Source: Companilactobacillus tucceti DSM 20183 (GTDB lineage: Bacteria > Bacillota > Bacilli > Lactobacillales > Lactobacillaceae). Taken from it: a DNA stretch of 64,000 nt. The notes beneath the pieces were generated by a model. The model was not told the DNA's origin, ran no database searches, and saw nothing but the letters and a program-made list of their open reading frames with translations. The position numbers and the translations under genes were made by a program. Positions 1 to 9,303 of the stretch are shown piece after piece; the stretch's first letter is position 1, and each line of letters opens with the position of its first letter. The stretch covers positions 31,312-95,311 of the forward strand of contig NZ_AZDG01000005.1 in assembly GCF_001434665.1 (NCBI RefSeq). The letters run 5' to 3'.

Positions 1-2
1 TT

Positions 3-1118
3 TCATTCTTGTTTGTAAATACGGGGTAGCCGATCTGTCAAACAACAAAGAATTTCGTAGTTTATAGTTCCAGCATATTGGGCTGCATCAGTGGCAGTGA
101 TTTGTTCATCGCCATCTTTTCCGATCAATGTAACCTTAGTACCAACTGGCAACTTACCTGGCAGGCGAACCATAAATTGATCCATACAGATTCGACCTAC
201 GATTTGACATCTTTGACCATTGATCAAAACATCGTACCCTTGCATTCTTCTTAGCCATCCATCTGCATAACCAATTGGAACTGTACCGATCCATTCTGGC
301 TTTTCACTAGTGTAAGTGGCACCATAACCGACTTTTTCACCTTTTTCAATTTCTTTAACAAAAACCAACTCAGAATGTAAACTAAGCGCAGGTTTCAATT
401 CAAATGGTACTTCAGGAATATCAGTACCTGATGGATTTAATCCATACAGCCCTATTCCGAATCGAACCATATTAACGGCCAAATCTTGATGCCACAAAGC
501 AGTAGCTGTATTGGCGCAATGAACATATTTAAAATCAATTGGTAAATCAGACTTCATTTCTTTGAATCGCTCTACTTGTTTTAAGAAATAAGTCTTATCA
601 GGATTATCAGCAGTTGAAAAATGAGTAAACAAACCTTCTGGAATAAATTTATCAGGATTATCCTTAATATAGTTGCATGCTTCGATCAAGTCTTGTTTGT
701 TACGAAAACCAATTCTACCCATACCACTATCGATACCAATATGGATTTTCAAATTAGAAACATTTTCTCTGGCTGCTTGTTCTAACCAATCTAAGGATCC
801 AATAGTCAAAGAAATATCGTTATTGGCTGCCAGAATTGCATGTTGCACTGGAGTGATACTTAAAACCAAAATCGGTGCTTTAACTCCTGCATTACGAATC
901 TCTAGAGCTTCATCTAATGTAGTCACACAGAGTCCAGAGGCTCCATATTCAACTTCTGCTCTTGCGACCCTAACTAGTCCATGGCCATAGGCGTTAGCCT
1001 TAACAACGGCAAATACAGCCGTCCCTTTAGGAACGCTATTGATCTCACTTTGTAAATTGTGTTTTAAATTATCTAGGCTCACTTCTACGTAGGCAGGTCT
1101 ATGTGTTGATGGTAACAT
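3..1118 (-). CDS. alr: Alanine racemase
   Basis: A 371-residue PLP-dependent racemase that interconverts L- and D-alanine, supplying D-Ala for peptidoglycan and for teichoic acid D-alanylation in the cytoplasm. The PLP lysine motif AVVKANAYGHG places the Schiff-base lysine at residue 40, and the second catalytic Tyr is in VGYGATY at about residue 265-270. Full length for the family; the stop codon lies just inside the window edge. The start ATG shares one base with the acpS stop (TAATG), so the two are translationally coupled, the common acpS-alr order of Firmicutes. Confidence 0.97.
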   Translation of the reverse strand: MLPSTHRPAYVEVSLDNLKHNLQSEINSVPKGTAVFAVVKANAYGHGLVRVARAEVEYGASGLCVTTLDEALEIRNAGVKAPILVLSITPVQHAILAANNDISLTIGSLDWLEQAARENVSNLKIHIGIDSGMGRIGFRNKQDLIEACNYIKDNPDKFIPEGLFTHFSTADNPDKTYFLKQVERFKEMKSDLPIDFKYVHCANTATALWHQDLAVNMVRFGIGLYGLNPSGTDIPEVPFELKPALSLHSELVFVKEIEKGEKVGYGATYTSEKPEWIGTVPIGYADGWLRRMQGYDVLINGQRCQIVGRICMDQFMVRLPGKLPVGTKVTLIGKDGDEQITATDAAQYAGTINYEILCCLTDRLPRIYKQE

Positions 1119-1477
1119 TAATTATCCTCCTCTAGAATTACTTCCGTGATCACTAATTCATCCGTATCTGAAATGGAAATGAATATTTTACCATAAAAAA
1201 TATCTGTTTTGATGTAAGGCTGGCCTGATTCGTAATTTAATATACTCAAATCATGAAATCCAATCTTACCCAAACCTGTGCCCATAGCTTTAGTGAAAGC
1301 TTCTTTAGCAGAAAATCTACCAGTTAAATAAGTCATTTTGGCCTTTTCAGTTTTTTTGGCATTAAATACTTCCAGTTCTTCAGATGTAAGAATTTTATCC
1401 GCAAATCGTGGCAAACGCTTGTAAATATTTCTTACTCGCTCAATTTCGGCAATGTCTACTCCTAATCCCTTTATCAT
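1118..1477 (-). CDS. acpS: Holo-[acyl-carrier-protein] synthase
   Basis: A 119-residue phosphopantetheinyl transferase that moves 4'-phosphopantetheine from CoA to apo-ACP, activating fatty-acid synthesis. The N-terminal MIKGLGVDIAEIERV carries the metal-binding Asp8, and GRFSAKEAF carries Glu59, the two family signature sites. A GGAGA ribosome binding site lies 7 bases before the ATG. It is the first gene of the acpS-alr pair, lying downstream of cshA and its terminator. Confidence 0.96.
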   Translation of the reverse strand: MIKGLGVDIAEIERVRNIYKRLPRFADKILTSEELEVFNAKKTEKAKMTYLTGRFSAKEAFTKAMGTGLGKIGFHDLSILNYESGQPYIKTDIFYGKIFISISDTDELVITEVILEEDN

Positions 1478-1502
1478 CTATCATTCTCCATCATTTTTTC
1501 TC

Positions 1503-1535
1503 AAAAAAAGACAAAGTAATATTAATTACCTTGTC
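1503..1535 (-). terminator. Rho-independent terminator after cshA
   Basis: On the minus strand, an 11-bp stem beginning GACAAGGTAAT with a 4-base loop is followed by seven U residues. It separates cshA from acpS-alr. Confidence 0.8.
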
Positions 1536-1587
1536 CCCTCATGTTACTTATTATAAAACATTTTATGACAATTCTAAATCATCAAGC

Positions 1588-3129
1588 TTAGATTGTTGTT
1601 CTGATCTTAAATGATTTCTTAGATTGACCTTGTTTTTTCTTGTTTCCACCATTATTACTGCGACGCTTGTCACTGTTTGAATGGTTAGAATGGCCTCCAC
1701 GATGATCGTCATGTCTTCTTGAACGATGATCATTGCGTCCACCACGATAATTACCACCATTTCCACGATAACGTCTGCCGTGACCTGACTTGTTACGACT
1801 AACTTTTCTTGATGGAAGTGGTCTTTCAGGTGCAATCTTAACAGGAACACTTTCAGCGTCCTTGATCATATCATTCAATAACACTTTAACAAGATCTTCT
1901 GGTGAATATTCGCCAAGCAATTCCTTAACGATATCATCAAACCGATCTAAGTTGTTGTTTGCTAAAGTATCTTTGATTTCTTCTTTAACAGATTCCATTT
2001 GTCCCTTAAGAACTTCGTTATCTGAAGGTGGAGCAAGTGGTGTCATACGCTTCTTAGTAAGATTTTCAATCGTACGTAAGTAGCTCATTTCATTTGGTGT
2101 AACAAAAGTTACTGAAACACCTGAATGTCCGGCACGACCAGTACGTCCAATACGGTGAACATAACTATCTGGGTCTTGAGGAATATCATAGTTATAAACG
2201 TGTGATACACCTGAAATATCCAATCCACGTGCGGCAACGTCAGTTGCTACTAAATAATCAAGTTTTCCAGCTTTGAACTTACGTAAAACGCTAGTTCTTT
2301 TATCTTGAGATAAGTCACCATGAATACCTTCAGCATTGTATCCACGAGCTTGTAGACCCCTTGTCAATTCGTCAACACGACGCTTTGTACGACCAAAGAT
2401 CAAAGCAAGTTCTGGTGCTTGAACATCAAAAATACGTGTCATCAAATCAAATTTTTCAAAGTCACGTGACTTAACAAAATATTGATCAATATTATCAGCA
2501 GTTAATTCTTTTGACTTGATCTTAACGATCTTAGGATCAGTCATAAACTTATCAGCAATCTTCATGATTGGTTTAGGCATTGTAGCTGAGAATAACAATG
2601 TTTGATGTTCATGAGGAACATTAGATAAGATACTTTCAATATCTTCAACGAATCCCATGTCCAACATTTCATCAGCTTCATCAAGCACAACTGTTTTTAC
2701 ATTTGCTAACTTAACCGTATGACGGTTAATGTGGTCAAGTAAACGACCAGGGGTTCCAACAAGAACATTAGGATGGTTCTTTAAAGAACGGATCTGTCTT
2801 CTAATATCAGAACCACCATAAACTGATTGAACTCTAACTTTTTTCTTACGGCCTAATTTATATAACTCTTCTTGAGTTTGAATGGCCAATTCTCTTGTAG
2901 GTGAAATAATTAAGGCTTGAATGTCATTTGAAGCCATGTCTACTGCATCTAAGATAGGAAGTCCAAAGGCAGCTGTCTTACCTGTACCTGTTTGGGCTTG
3001 TCCAATTACGTCATCACCAGCTAATACTAGTGGAATAGTTTGTGCTTGGATGGGGGTTGTCTCTTCGAACCCGGCTTCATCAACAGCACTTAATAGTTTT
3101 GAATCTAAATTTAATTCGTTAAATTTCAC
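1588..3129 (-). CDS. cshA: DEAD-box ATP-dependent RNA helicase CshA
   Basis: A 513-residue cytoplasmic RNA helicase of the CshA type, which unwinds structured RNA and works with the degradosome and ribosome assembly. Visible motifs in order: Q motif near residues 24-30, Walker A AQTGTGKT (Lys51), PTRELA, DEAD at 150-153, SAT at 180-182 and HRIGRTGR near 328. From about residue 430 a Gly/Arg/His/Asn-rich basic tail replaces an ordered domain and probably binds RNA nonspecifically. The start is GTG, six bases after a GGAGG site. The neighbour upstream is murF, with a hairpin between. Confidence 0.95.
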   Translation of the reverse strand: MKFNELNLDSKLLSAVDEAGFEETTPIQAQTIPLVLAGDDVIGQAQTGTGKTAAFGLPILDAVDMASNDIQALIISPTRELAIQTQEELYKLGRKKKVRVQSVYGGSDIRRQIRSLKNHPNVLVGTPGRLLDHINRHTVKLANVKTVVLDEADEMLDMGFVEDIESILSNVPHEHQTLLFSATMPKPIMKIADKFMTDPKIVKIKSKELTADNIDQYFVKSRDFEKFDLMTRIFDVQAPELALIFGRTKRRVDELTRGLQARGYNAEGIHGDLSQDKRTSVLRKFKAGKLDYLVATDVAARGLDISGVSHVYNYDIPQDPDSYVHRIGRTGRAGHSGVSVTFVTPNEMSYLRTIENLTKKRMTPLAPPSDNEVLKGQMESVKEEIKDTLANNNLDRFDDIVKELLGEYSPEDLVKVLLNDMIKDAESVPVKIAPERPLPSRKVSRNKSGHGRRYRGNGGNYRGGRNDHRSRRHDDHRGGHSNHSNSDKRRSNNGGNKKKQGQSKKSFKIRTTI

Positions 3130-3145
3130 AAAAATCCTCCAAGTT

Positions 3146-3185
3146 AAAACACGATAAAATCACAGACGTTTACTTTATCACGTTT
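3146..3185 (-). terminator. Hairpin between murF and cshA (probable terminator)
   Basis: On the minus strand, an 11-bp stem (AACGTGATAAA with its partner, two wobble pairs) is followed by a short U-rich run just upstream of the cshA start. It could terminate murF transcripts or be a structured cshA leader; the U tract is short. Confidence 0.45.
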
Positions 3186-3209
3186 CTCTATCATTCTCAA
3201 ATGGCAAAC

Positions 3210-4574
3210 TTAAATTAACGCATGTAAAACGTTTTCTAAATGGATTCCATGACTTGCTTTCAATAATAATGTGTCACTTGAGTTTAATTCTTTCTTTATA
3301 TCATCAGTTAGTTTATCTAACTGATCTTTTTGATACCATTTCATATCACCTGAACTGTATTTTGCAGTCAGTTTGCCAGCTAAATATTTCATATATTCGC
3401 CAACTAAATATATTTTGGCAAAATCGTCTGGATTAATATACTTTGCCAATGATTCATGTAGTGCTATAGAAGCATCGCCTAGCTCTAAAATATCACCCAA
3501 CACAAGGATTCTTCTTCCCTTTGTTGGAATATTCTTGAGGTTGCTCAAAACTTCGATCACAGCGGTTGGATTAGAATTATAAACGTCACTCAAAATGTCA
3601 GCGCCATTACTTGCTTTCAACCACTCAGTTCTATTTTCTGTTACATAAAGGTTCTTAAGAGCCTTTTGCATTGCTTCTGGTTTAATATGTGATTCTAGTC
3701 CAACCAATAATGCTGCAAGTGCGTTGTTAACGTTATAATCACCCATCATTGGTATTGTAAATTCAATCTCTGGCCAAAGATTTGTTTTAAAGGTAGTAGA
3801 AGTTTTACCAGGATTAATTTCAGTTGCATAAAGAGTATCATCGTCTTTACGACCAAAAGTATACTTTCTTTGCTCAACATTTTTAGCTCTGTCTCTAAGC
3901 AAAGGTTCATCCCCATCATAAATAAATCTGCCGTCTTCTTGTAAATGAGAAACTATTTCCATCTTTGCATCAGCAATTTTATCTCTAGTACCAAAGAATT
4001 CAATATGAGCTTCCCCAATCATAGTGATGACAGAAATGTCAGGGTTAGCAAGACTACTTAGATGTTCAATTTGACCAGTGCGATCCATACCCATTTCTAC
4101 TACTAATACTTCCGTATTGATCGGCATATTAAGAATAGTATATGGAACGCCTATTTCATTGTTAAAACTTTTTTGGGTTCTGGCAACATTATTGCTTGTC
4201 TCTAAAACACTAGCAATCATATCTTTAGTAGTTGTCTTACCATTGCTACCAGTTACTGCTACAACCTTAGGGTTAACTTTAGCGAGATAGTATTTAGCTA
4301 ATGTATCAAAGGCTTTTGATACATCATCGACCACAACATAAGGAATGTCGTCATTTGGAATATCATGATCACTTTGCCATATTGTAGCGTGCACACCATT
4401 CTCAATAGCATTGTTGATAAAGTCATGTCCATCTCGTTCACCTTTTAATGGAAAGAACAAGTCGCCTGCTTTAGCTTCACGGCTATCAAAGCAAACTCCA
4501 GTAACGTCAATATCAGCAATACCGTCAACATCTAATTTTAAAGCAGAATAAACTTCTTTTAACTTCATTTTCAT
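3210..4574 (-). CDS. murF: UDP-N-acetylmuramoyl-tripeptide--D-alanyl-D-alanine ligase
   Basis: A 454-residue Mur ligase that adds D-Ala-D-Ala to the UDP-MurNAc-tripeptide in the last cytoplasmic step of peptidoglycan precursor synthesis. The ATP-binding loop VTGSNGKTTTKDM sits near residues 107-119, and the rest of the Mur central and C-terminal domains is present (EMGMDRTGQIEHL, DVYNSNPTA). I chose the ATG at 4574 (MKMKLKEV) because a GGGGA site precedes it and because the longer frame, opening at 4619, begins inside the -35 box. Its job connects to the D-Ala supply from alr. Confidence 0.95.
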   Translation of the reverse strand: MKMKLKEVYSALKLDVDGIADIDVTGVCFDSREAKAGDLFFPLKGERDGHDFINNAIENGVHATIWQSDHDIPNDDIPYVVVDDVSKAFDTLAKYYLAKVNPKVVAVTGSNGKTTTKDMIASVLETSNNVARTQKSFNNEIGVPYTILNMPINTEVLVVEMGMDRTGQIEHLSSLANPDISVITMIGEAHIEFFGTRDKIADAKMEIVSHLQEDGRFIYDGDEPLLRDRAKNVEQRKYTFGRKDDDTLYATEINPGKTSTTFKTNLWPEIEFTIPMMGDYNVNNALAALLVGLESHIKPEAMQKALKNLYVTENRTEWLKASNGADILSDVYNSNPTAVIEVLSNLKNIPTKGRRILVLGDILELGDASIALHESLAKYINPDDFAKIYLVGEYMKYLAGKLTAKYSSGDMKWYQKDQLDKLTDDIKKELNSSDTLLLKASHGIHLENVLHALI

Positions 4575-4590
4575 GAAAAAAAATTCCCCA

Positions 4591-4619
4591 ATTCTAACAA
4601 AATATTTAATACTGTTCAA
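4591..4619 (-). promoter_or_regulatory. Promoter of murF
   Basis: Minus-strand TTGAAC (4614-4619), a 17-base spacer and TAGAAT (4591-4596), ending 17 bases before the chosen murF start. It rules out the upstream ATG of the same frame. Confidence 0.65.
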
Positions 4620-4663
4620 ATAAAAAGAGTATACTAAATTACTTAGAAAGGACTTGATGTATT

Positions 4664-5890
4664 ATGACTTCCCAAACAAAAGATGAACCCCAGAGTAATA
4701 ATTACTGGAAAAGGAACTTAAAAGTTCTTTGGTTCAGTACTTTTATGACCGGAATTGGCTTCAGTATGATTACACCCTTTATGCCATTATACATTAATCA
4801 GCTAGGCAATTTCACAAAAAGTCAACTTGTGATTTGGAACGGTATAGCATTCTCATCAACATTTTTAGTTATGGCAATTGCTTCTCCAATTTGGGGAAAA
4901 ATTGCTGATCGCAAAGGACGAAAATTAATGTTAATTCGTGCTGCACTAGGAATGTCGATCGTCATTTACTTACAAGCTACAGTAACCGCACCCTGGCAAT
5001 TAGTTGCATTGCGACTATTACAAGGTGTCTTCTCAGGTTTTGTAAGTAATTCCAATACTTTGATTGCATCCACCGCACCGAGATCAGAAAGTGGAAAAGC
5101 ACTTGGTACTTTAAATACCGGTGTTATCTCAGGTACTTTACTAGGACCACTTATTGGTGGTGTCATTGCTCAATACTTCGGCTTCAGAGTTCCTTTTATG
5201 GTTACCGGAAGCCTGTTATTCACAGCATTTATCCTCGTAGTAATTTTCATAAAAGAAGACTTTAAGCCAATTACTAAGGATGAAGAAGCAAGCACATCTG
5301 AAATTTTCCATAAACTCAAAAATCCCAATTTGATTTTAGCCATGTTTGTTACAACTATGATTATCCAAACATCAAACAATTCAATTAACCCAATCATCAG
5401 TTTGTACGTAAAGCAATTAATGAACGGCTCCGACAAGGTTACCCTAATATCTGGGGTAATTGCTGCCATGCCCGGAATCGCTAACGTCATCGCAGCTCCA
5501 AGATTTGGTGCTTTAGGCGATAAGATAGGTACAGGTAAAATTTTGATCGGTGGATTAATATTTGCAGTCATTGTCTATATCCCACAAGCATTTGTTACAA
5601 ATGTTTGGCAACTAGGAATATTAAGGTTTCTAGTCGGTGTATCTGACGCCTGCTTATTCCCACAAGTTCAAACCATTCTAGCAAAGAATGCGGATGCAAA
5701 ATATACAGGTCGAGTCTTTGGATACAACCAGTCATTTCAGTCTGTCGGAAATGTATGTGGACCACTATTAGGTTCTTACATCTCCAGTATCCTAAGTTAT
5801 TCAGCTGTATTCATAAGTACAAGTATCCTCGCTTCAATCAACTTCTTTTGGGTATTTTCACACATGAAGTCAAAAAAAGCTAAAAAATAA
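4664..5890 (+). CDS. MFS multidrug exporter, PmrA-like
   Basis: A 408-residue major facilitator of the DHA1 drug:H+ antiporter type with about 12 hydrophobic segments. The loop 2-3 signature [20 protein letters not shown] and the motif [20 protein letters not shown] (motif C) are clear. By memory the sequence follows pneumococcal PmrA (fluoroquinolone and dye efflux) along its length, but substrate range cannot be read from sequence. Transcribed divergently from murF; the start has an AGAAAGGA site. Shares a bidirectional terminator with rpmE2. Confidence 0.85.
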   Translation: MTSQTKDEPQSNNYWKRNLKVLWFSTFMTGIGFSMITPFMPLYINQLGNFTKSQLVIWNGIAFSSTFLVMAIASPIWGKIADRKGRKLMLIRAALGMSIVIYLQATVTAPWQLVALRLLQGVFSGFVSNSNTLIASTAPRSESGKALGTLNTGVISGTLLGPLIGGVIAQYFGFRVPFMVTGSLLFTAFILVVIFIKEDFKPITKDEEASTSEIFHKLKNPNLILAMFVTTMIIQTSNNSINPIISLYVKQLMNGSDKVTLISGVIAAMPGIANVIAAPRFGALGDKIGTGKILIGGLIFAVIVYIPQAFVTNVWQLGILRFLVGVSDACLFPQVQTILAKNADAKYTGRVFGYNQSFQSVGNVCGPLLGSYISSILSYSAVFISTSILASINFFWVFSHMKSKKAKK

Positions 5891-5922
5891 AAGCCTTCCC
5901 GAGAAAGGATGGCTTTTTATTT
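5888..5922. terminator. Bidirectional terminator
   Basis: Stem AAAGCCTTCC / GGATGGCTTT with A and T runs on both sides, placed between two convergent genes (the exporter and rpmE2). Confidence 0.8.
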
Positions 5923-6165
5923 GTTTTGCAAACCATATTTCTTGTTGAAACGGTCGATACGTCCATCTGCTTGAGCAAACTTTTGTTTACCTGTGTAGAA
6001 AGGATGTGAGTCAGATGAAATTTCAACACGAATTAATGGATATTCTGTACCTTCATAATCTGTTGTTTCACTTGAGTTAACAGTTGAACCAGCTAAAAAC
6101 TTCTTACCTGTTGATGAGTCCATGAAGACAACTTGATGGTACTCTGGATGAATTCCTGTTTTCAT
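5917..6165 (-). CDS. rpmE2: 50S ribosomal protein L31 type B
   Basis: An 82-residue ribosomal protein of the large subunit. It begins [18 protein letters not shown] and has no CxxC zinc ribbon, so it is the zinc-independent (C-minus, type B) form that can replace the zinc-binding L31 when zinc is scarce. The start is fixed by AAGGAG six to seven bases upstream. No Zur-like operator was recognised upstream. It stands alone between two terminator-bounded units. Confidence 0.95.
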   Translation of the reverse strand: MKTGIHPEYHQVVFMDSSTGKKFLAGSTVNSSETTDYEGTEYPLIRVEISSDSHPFYTGKQKFAQADGRIDRFNKKYGLQNK

Positions 6166-6266
6166 TCTATGTCGCTCCTTTGCCCTAAATCTTTTGCAGA
6201 AATAGAGATTAAATTTACTAACGGTGTTTAATGTTATCATGGATAGCAAGAATATTCAATATAATT

Positions 6267-7760
6267 CTAATTTTCCAAGATTATTTTTTGACTAGATATT
6301 TCATCGATCAGGTCTTTATCGTGGTCGATCAACAGCATCGTTGGGTGCTGTTTTTTTATGGCATCAATTATTTGCTGACGCGTTATGACATCTAAATAAT
6401 TTAATGGTTCATCCCAAAAATACAAGTTTGCTTCTTGAGATAAACTTATCGCTAACGCAACTTTTCTTCTTTGACCTTGACTCATACTTTCGACTGGTTG
6501 TTCAAAAAGATCTCTTTCAAAACCTAATTTTCGTAAATTTGAAAAGATCATCTCTGGATCGATTTTTTTGATCTGAGCAAGTTGTTTAATATCACCTGAC
6601 AATTCATTCTCTTGTGCTAAATACGAAACTTTAATTCCGTTTGCGACAATTATATCTCCATTTTGTTTAAATGGTTGATCGATCCCTAATATTTGTCTAA
6701 AAATCGTTGTTTTACCGATACCATTTTTACCTACTAAAGAAACAACCTGATCAATTGGAACTTTAAAGCTTATTTTTGGTGTCTTTATATCTCCATGAAC
6801 AAGCTGCAGATCGTTCACTGTAACAAGAGTCTTAGGATGTGTAACCTCTAAGTAATTTAGCTTGATAGGTTCTTCTATCTCGATATTTTTAAGTAAGCCT
6901 TGTTTCTTCTCGATTTCAGAATCAACACGTTTAGAAACTGACTTTGCTTTTCTCATCATCTTAGACGCCTTATGACTAATAAAGCCTTTATCTAAATTGA
7001 CCTTTTGTAATCCAGTTTTATTTTTTTGCTTTTCAGATTGGTTTGACCAATTTTCTCTTTTGACCGCTGTTTCATGAAGTCTTGAAATATCTTTTTTTAA
7101 CTGCTCTTTTTCATCAAATTCAGCTTGGTCTTGCATTTTCTTTTCTTGTTCCCAAACGTCAAAGTTACCTTTGTATATATCTACATTTTGTCGATTAATT
7201 GAAATAACATGGTCGATGACTTCATTCAAAAAGGTCTTATCATGACTTATAACAATAAATCCCTTTTTACTTTTCAAATAATCAGCTACAACTTGTCTAC
7301 CTTCAATATCCAAGTGATTAGTTGGTTCATCGATCAACTGAAAGCCATAATCGTCAATAAATAAAATTGCCAATAGGACCTTTGTTTGCTCGCCTGGACT
7401 TAATGTTGAAAAGTTTTGTTCCAAAATATCTGGTTTTGCTTTTAATTTATCAAGTTCAACTTCTATTTTCCAAATATCGTAGTCTTCTAAATCAGTTAAT
7501 TCTTTTACGATCTCAATAGTAGAACGATTCTTATCGTTTACTTTTTGTGGATAATAATAAAAATTCAGATTGGAAATTATTTTACCTTGATAAGGTAACT
7601 TACCAAGCAATATTTTCATTAATGTTGTTTTACCACGACCATTACGTCCAATTAGGCCTAATTTCCAACTCTCATCAATTTGTAAATTCAATGAATCAAA
7701 CAGATTATCCACCATTTGATCATATTTATAACTCATATTTTCTATTTGTATAGTTCCCAT
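6267..7760 (-). CDS. ABC-F ribosomal protection protein, Lsa-like
   Basis: A 497-residue soluble protein with two fused ABC ATPase domains and no membrane segments. Domain 1 has Walker A GRNGRGKT (38-45), signature LSPGEQ and DEPTNHLD; a charged linker (about 205-275) follows; domain 2 has GKNGIGKTT, MSQGQRRK and DEPLNYLD. Length and sequence recall Enterococcus Lsa(A), which displaces lincosamides, streptogramin A and pleuromutilins from the ribosome. The linker would set drug specificity; I cannot assign it. A dedicated promoter and attenuator-like leader upstream supports an antibiotic-inducible resistance role rather than a housekeeping ABC-F. Confidence 0.88.
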   Translation of the reverse strand: MGTIQIENMSYKYDQMVDNLFDSLNLQIDESWKLGLIGRNGRGKTTLMKILLGKLPYQGKIISNLNFYYYPQKVNDKNRSTIEIVKELTDLEDYDIWKIEVELDKLKAKPDILEQNFSTLSPGEQTKVLLAILFIDDYGFQLIDEPTNHLDIEGRQVVADYLKSKKGFIVISHDKTFLNEVIDHVISINRQNVDIYKGNFDVWEQEKKMQDQAEFDEKEQLKKDISRLHETAVKRENWSNQSEKQKNKTGLQKVNLDKGFISHKASKMMRKAKSVSKRVDSEIEKKQGLLKNIEIEEPIKLNYLEVTHPKTLVTVNDLQLVHGDIKTPKISFKVPIDQVVSLVGKNGIGKTTIFRQILGIDQPFKQNGDIIVANGIKVSYLAQENELSGDIKQLAQIKKIDPEMIFSNLRKLGFERDLFEQPVESMSQGQRRKVALAISLSQEANLYFWDEPLNYLDVITRQQIIDAIKKQHPTMLLIDHDKDLIDEISSQKIILEN

Positions 7761-7764
7761 TTAT

Positions 7765-7786
7765 AAATGCACCTCTTTGTGCATTT
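7765..7786 (-). promoter_or_regulatory. Hairpin displaying the Shine-Dalgarno of the ABC-F gene
   Basis: On the minus strand AAATGCAC and GTGCATTT form an 8-bp stem around the loop AAAGAG. The ribosome binding site (AAAGAGGTG) spans the loop and the first bases of the 3' arm, so folding would partly mask it, a possible second, translational layer of control. Confidence 0.55.
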
Positions 7787-7803
7787 GACCGGTTTTATTC
7801 CAA

Positions 7804-7832
7804 CAAAAAAGAACGCTAATTAAACAGCGTTC
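7804..7832 (-). terminator. Leader terminator (attenuator) of the ABC-F gene
   Basis: Minus-strand stem GAACGCT / AGCGTTC with an 8-base loop and six U residues. It lies between the gene's own promoter and its start codon, so it must be read through for expression. Confidence 0.8.
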
Positions 7833-7855
7833 TCCCTTTTAACTTACAGGAAGGC

Positions 7856-7938
7856 GCAGTTGTAGAAATAAAGTTGAAGTCAAATTACACACTTATTTTG
7901 TATAATTTAAAATTTCAACTTAATTTCTCAACGGCTGC
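7856..7938 (-). promoter_or_regulatory. Long leader hairpin of the ABC-F gene containing the uORF
   Basis: The arms 7914-7938 and 7856-7878 are complementary over more than 20 positions with small bulges (shared core TTCAACTT, ATTTCT, CAAC, GC). The 5' arm contains the three-codon ORF, so a ribosome on that ORF would prevent this hairpin. I could not define the antiterminator pairing with the terminator downstream. Confidence 0.6.
7920..7931 (-). CDS. Three-codon upstream ORF in the ABC-F leader
   Basis: TTG AGA AAT TAA (Met-Arg-Asn), preceded by a strong GAGAGGGAG ribosome binding site 8 bases upstream. Very short upstream ORFs are known to control transcription attenuation of antibiotic-induced ABC-F genes such as Listeria lmo0919 and Bacillus vmlR. 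An alternative start, GTG at the site itself, is too close to the Shine-Dalgarno. Too small to prove from sequence alone. Confidence 0.5.
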   Translation of the reverse strand: MRN

Positions 7939-7967
7939 ACTCCCTCTCTTGTTTTATTCTAGAAACT

Positions 7968-7996
7968 AATTTATCAGCTTAATAATAATTTGTCAA
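7968..7996 (-). promoter_or_regulatory. Promoter of the ABC-F gene
   Basis: Minus-strand TTGACA (7991-7996), 17-base spacer, TAAATT (7968-7973), located directly after the murA stop codon. It gives the ABC-F gene its own transcript with a leader of roughly 200 bases. Confidence 0.7.
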
Positions 7997-7998
7997 TA

Positions 7999-9273
7999 CT
8001 AAATCAAATCATCAGTACCCATCAATGATACATCTGCCGATAAAGCGCGTAACTTAGTAACGACTTGGTCATATCCTCTTAAGATATTTTCAGCATTATC
8101 GATCACTGTTTTACCTTCAGCAATTAGTCCTGCGATCATCAAGCATGCGCCTGCGCGGATCTCTTCTGCAGAAACTTCTGCTCCTTGTAAGTGTGATCCT
8201 CCTCTAACCAAAATCAAGTCATCTTCACTAGTGATATTAGCGCCCATCTTGTTTAACTCAGAAATATGTTTAACACGTTTGGGATAAATGGTATCAATTA
8301 CCATTGCTTCACCCTGAGCTTGCATCAACAATGGTGTTATAGGTTGTTGTAAATCTGTAGCAAAGCCAGGATATGGCATTGTTTTGATATTAACTGACTT
8401 AAGGTTTGGTGATGCATTAACATAAATGCTATCCTCACCAATATCTAAATTAACGCCCATCTCATCAAGTTTGGCAATAAATGCATCCAAATGTTCGCTA
8501 ATAATATTTTTAACTAAAATTCCACCGCCATTAGCAGCAGCCAAGCTTAAATAAGTTCCTGCTTCAATACGATCGGGAATAATAGTATGAGCATTATTAG
8601 AACGAAGAGTATCAACACCTTCAATTCTAATAGTCTCAGTTCCAACTCCACGGATAACTGCACCCATGTTGTTAAGGAAAGTGGCTAAATCAATAATTTC
8701 AGGTTCCTTTGCTGCATTTTCAATTATAGTAGTTCCCTTGGCCTTAACAGCTGCAAGAATAACATTGATAGTAGCACCTACAGAAACCATATCTAAGAAA
8801 ATCTTAGCTCCTCTCAAACCACCGTCTGGAGTCGTAATAATGATTTGTCCATGTTTATTTTCAACATGTGCTCCAAGTGCTTCAAAGCCTTTGATATGTT
8901 GATCAATGGGACGAGGTCCAATGTCATCCCCACCGGGAAAACCTACCACTGCTTTACCAAATCGACCTAGCATCGCACCCATAAAGTAATATGACGCACG
9001 TAAGCTGCTCACTTTTCCACTAGGTAATTCGGCAAATTGAATCTGTGTCGGATCAATCTTTAATACATCATCTTCCATTGTAGAAGAAACGTTCATATCC
9101 TGTAGAATTGAACGTAAGTTTTTAACATCTCTAATTTGTGGCACTGAATCCAACACCACTGGAGTATCAGATAAAATTGCTGCAGGAATAAGTGCCACTG
9201 TACTGTTCTTGGCACCTCCAATAGTAACTTCACCTGTTAACTTTTTACCACCATTTATTACAAGTTTTTGCAT
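7999..9273 (-). CDS. murA: UDP-N-acetylglucosamine 1-carboxyvinyltransferase
   Basis: A 424-residue enolpyruvyl transferase that adds PEP to UDP-GlcNAc, the first committed step of peptidoglycan synthesis. The fold signature ([28 protein letters not shown]) is intact. The loop that normally reads GGCxIGxRP here reads GGDDIGPRP: Asp116 occupies the position of E. coli Cys115, the residue alkylated by fosfomycin. Cys-to-Asp enzymes in other bacteria remain active and resist fosfomycin. Located between pyrG and the ABC-F unit; lactobacilli often have two MurA paralogues, and which one this is cannot be told here. Confidence 0.95.
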   Translation of the reverse strand: MQKLVINGGKKLTGEVTIGGAKNSTVALIPAAILSDTPVVLDSVPQIRDVKNLRSILQDMNVSSTMEDDVLKIDPTQIQFAELPSGKVSSLRASYYFMGAMLGRFGKAVVGFPGGDDIGPRPIDQHIKGFEALGAHVENKHGQIIITTPDGGLRGAKIFLDMVSVGATINVILAAVKAKGTTIIENAAKEPEIIDLATFLNNMGAVIRGVGTETIRIEGVDTLRSNNAHTIIPDRIEAGTYLSLAAANGGGILVKNIISEHLDAFIAKLDEMGVNLDIGEDSIYVNASPNLKSVNIKTMPYPGFATDLQQPITPLLMQAQGEAMVIDTIYPKRVKHISELNKMGANITSEDDLILVRGGSHLQGAEVSAEEIRAGACLMIAGLIAEGKTVIDNAENILRGYDQVVTKLRALSADVSLMGTDDLI

Positions 9274-9303
9274 AAGCTTTTCCCTAACTATTATTAACTA
9301 AAA

